Shown here: in pieces, positions 19,453-28,194 of the stretch | How the letters are laid out: each line of letters starts with the position of its first letter | Numbering within the stretch: position 1 is the first letter of the stretch | DNA from: Gaoshiqia sediminis | Lineage (GTDB): Bacteria > Bacteroidota > Bacteroidia > Bacteroidales > Prolixibacteraceae | NCBI RefSeq assembly: GCF_025907915.1 | Contig: NZ_JAPAAF010000001.1 | Coordinates: 186,001-250,000, forward strand | DNA length: 64,000 bases | Reading direction: 5' to 3' | The notes under the pieces: generated by a model | The model's database searches: none | Told to the model about the DNA's origin: nothing | What the model saw: the letters and a program-made list of their open reading frames with translations, nothing else | Program-made: the position numbers and the translations under genes

Positions 19453-21129
19453 ATGGCTCAAGCAAAATATACGATCGGATTGGACTATGGCTCGGATTCC
19501 GTGCGCTCACTGATTGTGAATGTGGAAACCGGCGAAGAAGTGGCCAGTGTGGTGTTCGAATACCCGCGCTGGAAAAAAGGAATGTATTGCGAACCGGCCC
19601 AAAACCAATTTCGCCAGCACCCGCTGGATTATTTGGAAGGACTGGAATACACCATCGTTGAAGCCCTGAAACAGGCTCCTGCCGGCGTGGCAGAAAATGT
19701 AGTCGGCATTTCGGTCGATACGACCGGATCAACGCCGGTAGCCGTTGATGAAAAAGGTACGCCGCTGGCGTTAACTCCTGGTTTCGAGGAAAACCCCAAT
19801 GCCATGTTTGTGCTTTGGAAAGATCACACAGCTGTAAAAGAAGCTGATGAAATTAATGAATTGGCCGGCAAATGGAACATCGATTTCACCAAATTTGAAG
19901 GCGGTATTTACTCGTCGGAATGGTTCTGGGCGAAACTGCTGCACGTGTCGCGCGAAGATGCCGGTGTGCTGCGGGCTGCCCACTCCTGGGTTGAACATTG
20001 CGACTGGATTCCGGCTGTATTGACTGGCACCACTCGTCCGCAAATTCTGAAACGCAGCCGTTGCGCTGCCGGCCACAAAGCGATGTGGCACGAAGCTTTT
20101 GGCGGCCTTCCTTCCGAAGAGTTCCTGACGGCGCTCGACCCGTTGCTGAGTGGCCTGCGCGATCGTTTGTTTAAAGAAACGTATACCTGCGATGTGGCTG
20201 TTGGTCACCTGACCAAAGAATGGGCCGAAAAATTAGGCCTTTCGCAGGATGTGGTGGTTGGCGTTGGCGCGTTCGATGCTCACCTCGGCGCTGTGGGAGC
20301 ACAAATCGAACCTTATTATTTGAGCAAAGTGATGGGTACATCTACTTGCGACATGCTGGTGGCCCCCATGGAAGAAGTGGGCGATAAGCTGGTGGCTGGT
20401 ATTTGCGGGCAGGTGGATGGATCAATAGTTCCCGGTATGCTTGGCATGGAAGCTGGTCAGTCGGCTTTCGGTGATATTTATGCTTGGTTTAAACGGGTGT
20501 TGATGTGGCCTGCCGAACAAATTCTGGCAAAAACCGCTATCGTTGATGAAGCCAAACGGCAGCAACTGTTGGATGAAATTTCTGACAATATGATTGCCGA
20601 GTTGTCGAAAGCGGCAGCCGAACTTCCCATTAACGAAACTGGTGTGCTGGCCATCGATTGGATGAATGGACGACGTACCCCCGATGCCAACCAGAACCTG
20701 AAAGGGGCCATCGCCGGGCTGAGCCTTGGAACGGATGCTCCGCGTATTTTCCGCGCCTTAGTTGAAGCGACGGCTTTTGGCTCCAAAGCTATTGTTGACC
20801 GCTTTATCCAGGAAGGTGTGCGCATTGATGGCGTGATTGCCCTGGGGGGTGTGGCTAAAAAGTCGCCGCTGGTGATGCAAATTGTTTGTGATGTGCTGAA
20901 TATGCCCATTAAAGTGGCCCGCTCGGAACAAGCATGTGCGTTGGGTTCGGCTATGGCCGCAGCCGTGGTTGCCGGTGTGTATGCCACCACCACGGAGGCA
21001 CAGCAAAAAATGGGTGGCGGGTTCGAAACCGAGTATCACCCGATTCCGGAGAATGTTGAGAAGTACAAAGTGATCTACGATCGCTATTTCAAACTGGGTA
21101 AGTTCATTGAAAATGAATTAACCAAATAA
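19453..21129 (+). CDS. araB: Ribulokinase
   Basis: FGGY-family kinase phosphorylating L-ribulose. The 558-residue protein has the actin-like ATPase entry IGLDYGSDSVRSLIVN, the substrate region VGISVDTTGSTPV, HSWVEHCDWIPAVLTG typical of AraB, and the C-terminal GGVAKKSPLVMQI nucleotide-binding motif. It ends the arabinose operon and is followed by a strong terminator at 21184. Order araA-transporter-araD-araB gives uptake and all three steps to xylulose-5-phosphate. Confidence 0.95.
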   Translation: MAQAKYTIGLDYGSDSVRSLIVNVETGEEVASVVFEYPRWKKGMYCEPAQNQFRQHPLDYLEGLEYTIVEALKQAPAGVAENVVGISVDTTGSTPVAVDEKGTPLALTPGFEENPNAMFVLWKDHTAVKEADEINELAGKWNIDFTKFEGGIYSSEWFWAKLLHVSREDAGVLRAAHSWVEHCDWIPAVLTGTTRPQILKRSRCAAGHKAMWHEAFGGLPSEEFLTALDPLLSGLRDRLFKETYTCDVAVGHLTKEWAEKLGLSQDVVVGVGAFDAHLGAVGAQIEPYYLSKVMGTSTCDMLVAPMEEVGDKLVAGICGQVDGSIVPGMLGMEAGQSAFGDIYAWFKRVLMWPAEQILAKTAIVDEAKRQQLLDEISDNMIAELSKAAAELPINETGVLAIDWMNGRRTPDANQNLKGAIAGLSLGTDAPRIFRALVEATAFGSKAIVDRFIQEGVRIDGVIALGGVAKKSPLVMQIVCDVLNMPIKVARSEQACALGSAMAAAVVAGVYATTTEAQQKMGGGFETEYHPIPENVEKYKVIYDRYFKLGKFIENELTK

Positions 21130-21183
21130 TCTCAGTCATTGATTGCTTTTTGAAAGTCAATTCTCATAAAAAAATAATAAATT

Positions 21184-21208
21184 GCCCGGATAAAACCGGG
21201 CTTTTTTT
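21184..21208 (+). terminator. Terminator of the arabinose operon
   Basis: GCCCGG-ATAAAA-CCGGGC followed by seven T. The T-tract ends at 21208 and the next gene's ATG is at 21209, so the terminator and the following start codon touch. Confidence 0.85.
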
Positions 21209-22117
21209 ATGTATGATATTATAGGTGATATACATGGACAGGCTGACATGCTGAAAGCGTTGCTGGAAGAAATGGGGTATTCCCTGGCCGACAATGTTTA
21301 TTCCCATCCAACCCGAAAGGCCGTGTTTGTTGGCGATTTCATCAATCGTGGCCCTAAAATCAGAGAAACCATCCGCATCATCCGTGCCATGGTCGAGAAG
21401 GGACATGCCCTGGCCATTTTAGGAAATCATGAAATAAACGCAATCTACTACAGTTTGCTCGATAAGGAGGGTCAGCACCTGAGCAAACGCTGGAGCCGCC
21501 TGCGCATGGACCTCAACCCAACCTTGAGCGAGTTTGTTGGAGATATGGATGAATGGAAAAGCCACATTAAATGGATGCGGACGCTACCCATGTATTTGGA
21601 ACTGGATGGCATTCGTGTGGTGCATGCCTGCTGGCAGGACGAAAATATCCGTCTTTTAAAGGAAAACCTGCCGCCTCAAAAGCTCAGAAAATCCTTTCTG
21701 AAGAAAATCGGGAAAAACGGTTCTCCTGTGTCGAAGGCGTTCTGGGAAACTTGTAAAGGAATTGATTTTCAGCTTCCCAAAGACTTGCTGGTGTTTGATC
21801 GTGATGGAAGGGCGCACCGGTCATTTCGCTCAAGATGGTGGCTCGATCCCTGGGGGATGACCTTTAAAGAGCTTTCCTTCGAAAGTCGCTTTGACTTGCC
21901 ATTTTATACCATTCCCGAAGAAATCGTCGAATCGCGGAAACCATATCCCGCCAAGGCTCCGATTGTTTTCTTTGGACATTATTGCATGAAAAACGGGAAT
22001 AATTTTCTTGCACCCAACCTTTGTTGCCTGGATTCGTGTGTGAGCCGGAAAGGCTCGCTGACAGCTTACCGGTGGCATGGAGAGAAGAAATTAGTGGCTG
22101 AACACCTGATAAAATAA
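21209..22117 (+). CDS. Calcineurin-like metallophosphoesterase (PrpE/PP1-like)
   Basis: Probable protein-serine/threonine phosphatase or symmetrical diadenosine tetraphosphatase, 302 residues, cytoplasmic. The metal motifs are IIGDIHGQ (residues 4-11), VFVGDFINRGP (near 40) and LGNHE (near 73), followed by an Asp/His-containing VVHACWQD. The second motif has GDFINRGP in place of the common GDLVDRGP. The start is fixed because the first metal motif begins four residues in. Its ATG directly follows the araB terminator T-run, leaving no leader of normal length. Its substrate cannot be told. Confidence 0.8.
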   Translation: MYDIIGDIHGQADMLKALLEEMGYSLADNVYSHPTRKAVFVGDFINRGPKIRETIRIIRAMVEKGHALAILGNHEINAIYYSLLDKEGQHLSKRWSRLRMDLNPTLSEFVGDMDEWKSHIKWMRTLPMYLELDGIRVVHACWQDENIRLLKENLPPQKLRKSFLKKIGKNGSPVSKAFWETCKGIDFQLPKDLLVFDRDGRAHRSFRSRWWLDPWGMTFKELSFESRFDLPFYTIPEEIVESRKPYPAKAPIVFFGHYCMKNGNNFLAPNLCCLDSCVSRKGSLTAYRWHGEKKLVAEHLIK

Positions 22118-22195
22118 GGGAATTTGTTTTCGTGTTGAGAATAAGAAGGTTATTGAAGGAGCCTATTTTTGTTCGCAATTTTTTAGTTTTCGCTA

Positions 22196-22225
22196 TTGCA
22201 GGAAAAAAAAGAAAGTATATATTTG
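22196..22225 (+). promoter_or_regulatory. Promoter of the tRNA-Asp pair
   Basis: TTG at 22196-22198, a 19-base spacer and TATATTTG at 22218-22225 match the Bacteroidota -33/-7 pattern well. It lies about 80 bases upstream of the first tRNA. Confidence 0.6.
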
Positions 22226-22306
22226 CAAAGCCTTTTGAGAAACGGATTTCAGAAGGTTCGTTCTTTAAAAAAAGTACGCCAATTATCATTTAAAACAACA
22301 TTTTTT

Positions 22307-22380
22307 GGTGCGGTAGTTCAGTTGGTTAGAATATCGGCCTGTCACGCCGAGGGTCGCGGGTTCGAGTCCCGTCCGCACCG
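22307..22380 (+). tRNA. tRNA-Asp (GTC), copy 1
   Basis: A 74-base cloverleaf: acceptor GGTGCGG pairing with CCGCACC (22373-22379), discriminator G, D-arm GTTC AGTTGGTTA GAAT, anticodon GTC at 22341-22343, and T-arm GCGGGTTCGAGTCCCGT. CCA is not encoded. Confidence 0.97.
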
Positions 22381-22407
22381 CTGAAAATGATATTGGAAGT
22401 ACTATCC

Positions 22408-22481
22408 GGTGCGGTAGTTCAGTTGGTTAGAATATCGGCCTGTCACGCCGAGGGTCGCGGGTTCGAGTCCCGTCCGCACCG
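22408..22481 (+). tRNA. tRNA-Asp (GTC), copy 2
   Basis: Identical over all 74 bases to copy 1 and separated by a 27-base spacer, so both probably come from one precursor transcript. A terminator follows within four bases. Confidence 0.97.
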
Positions 22482-22484
22482 CAA

Positions 22485-22510
22485 AAAGCTGCTCTTTGGG
22501 CAGCTTTTTT
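22485..22510 (+). terminator. Terminator of the tRNA-Asp pair
   Basis: AAAGCTGC/GCAGCTTT stem (22485-22492, 22500-22507), seven-base loop and a T-run to 22510. Confidence 0.85.
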
Positions 22511-22570
22511 GTTTTTCAGAATTTACTGTTTTCTGATTTGGTCAACAGGTGTCGCACCGAACTGATCATT

Positions 22571-22605
22571 CAAAAAAAAACAGGCATCCGCTGATACCTG
22601 TTTTT
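22571..22605 (-). terminator. Terminator downstream of the sigma/FecR/TonB-receptor operon
   Basis: AAAAACAGG (22576-22584) pairs perfectly with CCTGTTTTT (22597-22605) around a 12-base loop; on the minus strand the stem runs into a T-tract. It lies about 95 bases after the DUF4382 stop and could also stop plus-strand transcription. Confidence 0.65.
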
Positions 22606-22699
22606 ACCATGTTTGTCTATCTATCAAGCTCCGTCGGGTGGAGGTCACCCTTGGCTGGTGCTTCTCTTTCAACCACAAGACGGTTGATGTCAATTCTTT

Positions 22700-23830
22700 T
22701 TATTCACCGGCTGCAGCCACCAATGCAATATTTACGGTCGTTGTGTCCTTTGCGGTTACTGCAACGCCAGCTTGCACAAACGGGGTGTATCCTTCGGCCT
22801 GGCATTTTACAATGTAGGTCGCCGGCGCCAGTCCTTCTACCAAATAGCTTCCGTTTTCAGCCGATACGGCAGTTGCCAGCGGAGTGGTGGCAGGTTCTTC
22901 TCCTTCTGCAGGAGTGGCAAACACGCTCACTGTGATGTCTTTCAACAGTGTTTCGCCGGTGCTGACTACGCCACCAATATTTCCCGGGAAGATGAAGGAA
23001 ATATTCACCGTTGTTCCCAGACCTACAGATACAGCAGCTTCCTGTTCAAATTTTTCAAATCCGGCAATTTCACAATTCACCTTGTATGTGCCGGCCGGCA
23101 GTCCCATCACCTTGTAAAAACCTTCTTCACCGGTCTTGGCAGTCAGGGTATCATCTCCATGAATGATGTTCACCAGGCTGTCAACTAACGCTTCGCCATC
23201 AGCCATCACCTGACCTTCGATCCACCCGGTATTGTCGGTAACCGAAGCACGGATAACCGGTTTAAAAATAAAACCTTTGATTCCGGCAGGGGTATTTGCA
23301 TTGCCCTGCATTACAAAAGAACGGCTGACATCGAAGTCGATCAAAACAGTGGCAAAACCACCGAAAGTGACGTTCAGGTCGCCTTCAATTTTAATTTTTA
23401 ATCCGCTGCTCGAACCGCTTGGTATCTTCAAATCCATGAGGGTGCCATCAGTTAGTTTAATGTTGGCGTTGACCACATGGAGCCTGATTTCGTCATAGCT
23501 CCCGGCTTCGAGTTCCATTTTTCCCAATCCGGCGGTCACCCCATTTTGCAGATCGAGTAGGTTGAAGGTGGTCTCGCCTTCCAGGTCGAAGCCGGTAAAC
23601 GGCGATCCGTCGTCTTCACCATCACCCACGCGCCGTATTTCAACGCGGTCGATGGTCACGTTGGCTTCCTCCACCCACTCGAACGGGAAGGGGGCATCGG
23701 TTAGTAAAAAGCGGACAGTCGTTTTTCCATCGTTTTGTGAGTTGGCTTCGTCATTGTTGCAGGCTGTAAAGGCCAGGGCTAGCAGGCCCAGGAATAGCAT
23801 GGAAATTGTTTTCATTTTTGCTTTCATCAT
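22700..23830 (-). CDS. DUF4382 lipoprotein with C-terminal carboxypeptidase-regulatory-like repeats
   Basis: Predicted outer-membrane or periplasmic lipoprotein, 376 residues: signal with lipobox LAFTAC near residue 23, a DUF4382 domain (about 38-205) with the typical opening TVRFLLTDAPFPFEWVEEANV, and two CarboxypepD-like beta-sandwich repeats (about 208-285 and 290-372; EGFYKVMGLPAGTYKV and NGSYLVEGLAPATYIV). No enzyme motifs are visible. It overlaps the second FecR gene by four bases, so it is translationally coupled to it and is the last gene of the sigma/FecR/TonB-receptor operon. It may be a surface partner of that receptor; this is inference from position. Confidence 0.8.
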   Translation of the reverse strand: MMKAKMKTISMLFLGLLALAFTACNNDEANSQNDGKTTVRFLLTDAPFPFEWVEEANVTIDRVEIRRVGDGEDDGSPFTGFDLEGETTFNLLDLQNGVTAGLGKMELEAGSYDEIRLHVVNANIKLTDGTLMDLKIPSGSSSGLKIKIEGDLNVTFGGFATVLIDFDVSRSFVMQGNANTPAGIKGFIFKPVIRASVTDNTGWIEGQVMADGEALVDSLVNIIHGDDTLTAKTGEEGFYKVMGLPAGTYKVNCEIAGFEKFEQEAAVSVGLGTTVNISFIFPGNIGGVVSTGETLLKDITVSVFATPAEGEEPATTPLATAVSAENGSYLVEGLAPATYIVKCQAEGYTPFVQAGVAVTAKDTTTVNIALVAAAGE

Positions 23831-24711
23831 CTTCCTCTTTTTTCATGAATAATTATTACTTCGTCGGTTTGGAAAGAGTAGGTAAGATCAAGTGAACGAC
23901 AAATGATTTGTACGGCGGTTTTTACATCCGGGGTTTCCAGTTTGCCTGTGAAATGCTTCGGTTGCGTTGTTTTAATCAGGATGTCGATCTGAAAAAAATC
24001 TTCCAGCGAATTCGTCACGGTTGAAAGCTCGTCATGCGAAAAAGATTTTCGAAACCAAGCTGTTTCCGGATAATCCATGGATTCGGAAGTTTCCGAAACC
24101 TTTCCGTTGTAATCAAGTCTCAGCGAATGGCCGGCATTTACGATCAACTGTTGTTCCTGGCTGGTCAGCAGTACTTTTCCCTCGTAGCAATTTACCAGCA
24201 GGTCGCGATCGGTTTCGGCCACCTGAAACCTCGTTCCCAGGACACTTACGTCCCCTCTTCTTGTTTTAACAATGAACTTTTTCCCTTTTTGAACCTCGAA
24301 GTAGGCCGAGCCCTGAAGCTTGATTTCCCGTTTCCACCAATAGGCAGGATAACGGACGGTGCTGTTTGCGTTAATCACAACACGCGAATGGTCAGGGAGC
24401 CTGAATGCGTTAGCTTGCAGTGTTTTATTTTCAATGATTTCTCCTGAAAAGAAAAAATGAAGAAGGAAAATCAGGACCAGGAAAGCAGCGGTTGAAATTG
24501 CGATTCGATAAACAGGACTTAGTAATATTGCTTTTGCCCCGGAACGATTGTAGCTTCCTTCTTCAATTTTTTTCAGAATATCATGAAATACAACCTCTTT
24601 GTCAGTAAGCTCAGTAACCCGGTACGACCGGATCACTTTTTCAACCTTGTCTTCTATCCGAAAGATAGCCAGCATGGTTGACAGCAGACTGATTTTACAG
24701 GTTGTGAACAT
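23827..24711 (-). CDS. Second FecR-family anti-sigma-like protein (FecR + DUF4974)
   Basis: Membrane-anchored regulator of 294 residues with one helix (about 63-88, YRIAISTAAFLVLIFLLHFFF), a periplasmic FecR domain (LPDHSRVVINANSTVRYP, LQGSAYFEVQKGKKFIVKT, VSVLGTRFQV) and a C-terminal DUF4974 domain (FTGKLETPDVKTAVQIICRS). The N-terminal cytoplasmic part, about 60 residues, would contact a sigma factor. It lies downstream of the TonB receptor, whereas the first FecR gene lies between sigma gene and receptor, so one operon encodes two FecR proteins and one sigma factor. The start is uncertain: a second Met lies 12 codons in. Confidence 0.83.
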   Translation of the reverse strand: MFTTCKISLLSTMLAIFRIEDKVEKVIRSYRVTELTDKEVVFHDILKKIEEGSYNRSGAKAILLSPVYRIAISTAAFLVLIFLLHFFFSGEIIENKTLQANAFRLPDHSRVVINANSTVRYPAYWWKREIKLQGSAYFEVQKGKKFIVKTRRGDVSVLGTRFQVAETDRDLLVNCYEGKVLLTSQEQQLIVNAGHSLRLDYNGKVSETSESMDYPETAWFRKSFSHDELSTVTNSLEDFFQIDILIKTTQPKHFTGKLETPDVKTAVQIICRSLDLTYSFQTDEVIIIHEKRGR

Positions 24712-24807
24712 TTCATATAACAGTTTTTACGCCTTATATATCCTTTGCTCCGGAAATACCCTACCCGAAAAATTGATTTTTTTCAAGAAATATTGAAACT
24801 AATTGTT

Positions 24808-27402
24808 TTAGAGCGTTTTAATGTTGATGAAAAAAACGGGTGTGAATTTCATGGCGGTGACATCGGTGCGCAAGGAATAGGTACCGGTGGCATCGGAAAT
24901 GTTGAGATAATCCACTTCCACCACATTTTGCCGGTTGAACAGGTTGAGCAAGGAAAGCCCGGCGCTGACGGAGAGGTATTTGCCCGTGAAACGTCTCATC
25001 ACCGAGAAGTCGGTTTGGGCAAAGTAAGGCAGGCGACTAAATTCGGTGTTTCCGGATTCGGAGGACTGCAACAGATACGGACTTCCCGAGCGGAAGGTGA
25101 GGTTGGTTGCCAACACCCAGCCCCGGTGCCGGAACATTTCCGTCCAACGCAGACGTAGTCGTTGGTCATCAAAAGAAGGATAGCTTTCGCTGTTGTTGAA
25201 GCCGTTGAACTGTTCGGTGGTTTTCGAAACCGAAGTGGCCAGCATGTGGGTCAGTAAACCTTGTTTGTAATGCAGCATCGCATCCAACCCGATGCTTTCC
25301 GACTGGCCTTGGTGGGAAACGTACGTCATGGTTTTTTCTTTTTTGCCGCTCATTTCGGTATACAGGTTTACTTTACCTGTTGTCTTTTTATAATACGCTT
25401 CCAGGTTGATGGCCAGTCCGTTTTTTTCGAAGCTGACACCTGCCACATGCTGGATGGCTTTTAGCGTTCCCAGCCCGGTAGAGTCGGGCAGGTACCACAC
25501 CAGGTCGCTGTTGCCGCTGCTGTCAATTTTTCGGATGCGGGATAAAAACTGATTGTAAACGCCACCGGAATAGAAAAGCTGAATCCCCTCCCGAAGGTCC
25601 ATGTAAATGCCTGCGCGTGGCTGAAGGTAAAGTTTTCCGGTAGTGCTTTCGTGATTGCCCCGGATGCCTGCCCGTAGTTGTAGCTGATTCGTCAACTGAA
25701 TTTTTTCCTGCCAGTAACCGTGCAAAATGGTTGCGTGAGTGTTATTATTGATCGAATCGATTTGAATGTTGCCGACCGTCCGCTCGGCCCGGTAGTCGTA
25801 CGAAACCTGGTCGTTGTGCAGGCCGAAGCCAGCTTGATGGGTGAACGTTCCGGTTTTTAGTTCGCCCGACCAGCTTGCCATAAGTTCTTCCAGGTAATTG
25901 TTGTCGGAGTCAAGTTCTTCCTTGCCTCCTTTTCCCTGACTGTTGGGGCCCATGCCCGCATACGACCAGGCAGATCGCTTCAGCTCATTGTGGCCCACAT
26001 TCAGGTGATGGTGCCAGTTGCCGGATTGATACCTCCAGTTGCCGCTGATACCCCGGTTTTTGCTGTCACTTTCTTCTTCCCTGAAAAAGCGGGAGGTTTC
26101 TTTAAACTGAAAGTCCCGGTTTTGCAGGTCGTTGCTTTCCAGGAAGTTGACCGATATTTCCTGCTTCTCGTCTGGTTTAGCGGTGATTTTAAGGTTCAAA
26201 TCATCAAACACAACAGACGGCTCCACTGTGGCGCCATCTTCGGCATCGTTGCTTTGCTGTCTGAGTATCTGTTCGTACAAATAATTCTCCCATTGGTCGA
26301 TGTACGATTTTCGGTAGGCGCCGCTCACCGAGATCTTCCGGCCGATCGGGACGTGGGCTGCCGCACTCACATTGAGCAGGTTGGCCGAAAGGTCAAGGCC
26401 GGGTTTCAGGTAGCTGCTCCTCCCGGTCAGCTCCACAATACCGGAGGTGCGTTCGCCGTAGGTGGCATCAAAAGCCCCGCGCGACACAAAAGCCTGGGTG
26501 ATAAACTTGGCATTCAGCACACTCAGGTTTCCGAATAAATGGCTGGTTTCCAGCACGGGGATGCCATCCAGCAAAACCAGGTTCTCAGAAGGCGAACTGC
26601 CCCGGATGGAAATACCCGAGCTTTGCCCGCCCAAAAAATTGACCCCCGGAATCAGGCTGAGGGCGGTGATCAGGTCGCTGTCGTCAACCCGCGGCAGATG
26701 TGCCGATTGCCTGGGGTTGAAGGCTAGCTTTCCGGATTTGTCGCCCATCTCAACCACGTCTTTTTCCTGTTGGTAAACATGGATGGCTTCGAGATGGACG
26801 GAGAAAGGGACGAGCTGGATGGTATGGAATGCCGTTTCGCTGAGGCCGATGACCGTGTCCAGTCGGTGATAGCCCAAGTGGCTTATGCTGAGAGTGATCT
26901 GTTCTTCTTTCTCTGTTTTTTCGTTGAAAATTCCCAGTTCATTAGTCGTGGTCCCTTTATTTTCGCCTAAACCAATGTTGCAGAACAAAAGCGGTTCGCC
27001 CGATTCCTGGTCAATTACCTGCCCGCGCAACTGCACATATTCGGGCGGAGGGACAGGAATCGGCGCAGGATTGGCATAAATCACCCAAGTAGTACCGATT
27101 TTTTCGTACAACAAGTGATACTTCCTGCAAAGTTCGTCCAGGAAGTTGGTGAGCGAAACTTCACGGAAAATAAAGGTGGCTTCAATTTTTGAAAAATAAT
27201 CGGCATCAAAAGCAAGCGAAACATCACAGGTGGCCGAAACTTGTTCCAGTACTTCACTCAACGGCTGTTTTCGGGCTTCGGCAGAAATGGGTTTATCCTG
27301 TGCCAGTCCGGTTTGCACAATTGCTAGAAGAAAAATGAGAATTATATGTGCCTTACTGTTTTTCAAAGATAATGAGTTGATGGTTTTCGATTTTATAGTC
27401 AA
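24808..27402 (-). CDS. TonB-dependent receptor with STN signalling domain
   Basis: Outer-membrane transporter of 864 residues. In order: signal peptide (ending QTGLAQ), STN domain (about 38-110) that signals to FecR, carboxypeptidase-regulatory-like domain (about 122-205, LRGQVIDQESGEPLLFCNIGL), plug (about 225-330, IPGVNFLGGQSSGISIRGSSPSENLVLLDGIPV) and a 22-strand barrel to the C-terminus. No SusD gene follows, so it is a lone transducer-type receptor and not a Sus-type glycan importer; siderophores, other metal chelates or proteins are plausible ligands. The start overlaps the end of the first FecR gene by 50 bases; no later Met precedes the signal peptide core. Confidence 0.9.
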   Translation of the reverse strand: MTIKSKTINSLSLKNSKAHIILIFLLAIVQTGLAQDKPISAEARKQPLSEVLEQVSATCDVSLAFDADYFSKIEATFIFREVSLTNFLDELCRKYHLLYEKIGTTWVIYANPAPIPVPPPEYVQLRGQVIDQESGEPLLFCNIGLGENKGTTTNELGIFNEKTEKEEQITLSISHLGYHRLDTVIGLSETAFHTIQLVPFSVHLEAIHVYQQEKDVVEMGDKSGKLAFNPRQSAHLPRVDDSDLITALSLIPGVNFLGGQSSGISIRGSSPSENLVLLDGIPVLETSHLFGNLSVLNAKFITQAFVSRGAFDATYGERTSGIVELTGRSSYLKPGLDLSANLLNVSAAAHVPIGRKISVSGAYRKSYIDQWENYLYEQILRQQSNDAEDGATVEPSVVFDDLNLKITAKPDEKQEISVNFLESNDLQNRDFQFKETSRFFREEESDSKNRGISGNWRYQSGNWHHHLNVGHNELKRSAWSYAGMGPNSQGKGGKEELDSDNNYLEELMASWSGELKTGTFTHQAGFGLHNDQVSYDYRAERTVGNIQIDSINNNTHATILHGYWQEKIQLTNQLQLRAGIRGNHESTTGKLYLQPRAGIYMDLREGIQLFYSGGVYNQFLSRIRKIDSSGNSDLVWYLPDSTGLGTLKAIQHVAGVSFEKNGLAINLEAYYKKTTGKVNLYTEMSGKKEKTMTYVSHQGQSESIGLDAMLHYKQGLLTHMLATSVSKTTEQFNGFNNSESYPSFDDQRLRLRWTEMFRHRGWVLATNLTFRSGSPYLLQSSESGNTEFSRLPYFAQTDFSVMRRFTGKYLSVSAGLSLLNLFNRQNVVEVDYLNISDATGTYSLRTDVTAMKFTPVFFINIKTL

Positions 27403-28189
27403 TGTTCATGGCACGCGAAATAATGCGCAAGGTTTGGTGGCAGTCGGTAAGCGGAAGGCTGCCGGTAAACCGTTGCTGCAACAAAGTCTCGGGGGCAAGC
27501 AACTGGTAGCCTTCCCGCTGACTGATTAACATCAGAACTTCTTTTAACGGGCGGCTGGTCCAATGGTAGGTATTGTCGGGCAAGACCGATATTTCGTCTG
27601 CATTGAACGAAAACGGGCCGTCGGTATTGTGGGCATCAAATGTGAGCGATTGTCCTTTTTCCAGAATGAATTCGGACTGGTGGATTTCCACTTTCACAGA
27701 ACCTTCAAAGCAATCTACCCGGCCCGACTCGCTGTTGTAGGCCTGAATGTTGAATTTGGTTCCAAGTACTTTGAGTTGGCCGCCTGGAAAACGAACCGTA
27801 AATGTCCGGCCTTTTCTGACATCGAAAAAGGCCTCTCCCCGGAGCCGCAGCGCTCTGTTGCCACTGATCGTCCGGTATTTGTATGATAGTTTCGAACGGG
27901 CTTTGAGCCTTACCAGGCTGCTGTCGGGCAACCATACTTGTTGTTGGGCAAGCTGGGTGTTTTGTACCTGTGGGGCAAAAAATCCTGATTCGAAAGCGAT
28001 TAAAAATGCCAATAATAAAGCAGCCGCGGCAGCCGTTGACCAAATCAGTTTTTTTATTTTCGATGTGTTGGGCTTCGGCGTTCTGTTCAGCTTTTGTTGC
28101 AGCCGCCCCCAGGCTTCTTCCCGGCTTACATCTGCGGGGACTTTAAAACCCGAAACATGCTGATCGATATCTAATTGCTGTTGTTTCAT
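27353..28189 (-). CDS. FecR-family anti-sigma factor
   Basis: Inner-membrane anti-sigma regulator, 278 residues, linking the receptor STN domain to the ECF sigma factor. It has a short cytoplasmic sigma-binding region (about 1-45), one helix (about 47-68, LIWSTAAAAALLLAFLIAF), the FecR domain (VWLPDSSLVRLKARSKLSY, LRGEAFFDVRKGRTFTVRF, LKVLGTKFNIQAY) and a DUF4974 C-terminus (RFTGSLPLTDCHQTLRIIS). It starts five bases after the sigma-factor stop and overlaps the receptor gene, the standard order sigma-FecR-receptor. Confidence 0.88.
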   Translation of the reverse strand: MKQQQLDIDQHVSGFKVPADVSREEAWGRLQQKLNRTPKPNTSKIKKLIWSTAAAAALLLAFLIAFESGFFAPQVQNTQLAQQQVWLPDSSLVRLKARSKLSYKYRTISGNRALRLRGEAFFDVRKGRTFTVRFPGGQLKVLGTKFNIQAYNSESGRVDCFEGSVKVEIHQSEFILEKGQSLTFDAHNTDGPFSFNADEISVLPDNTYHWTSRPLKEVLMLISQREGYQLLAPETLLQQRFTGSLPLTDCHQTLRIISRAMNIDYKIENHQLIIFEKQ

Positions 28190-28194
28190 GGTCT

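Noticed and set aside
27353-27402. A shorter TonB-receptor gene without overlap to FecR
   Set aside because: No Met lies between the overlap and the signal-peptide core, and short overlaps at this junction are normal, so the overlapping start was kept.
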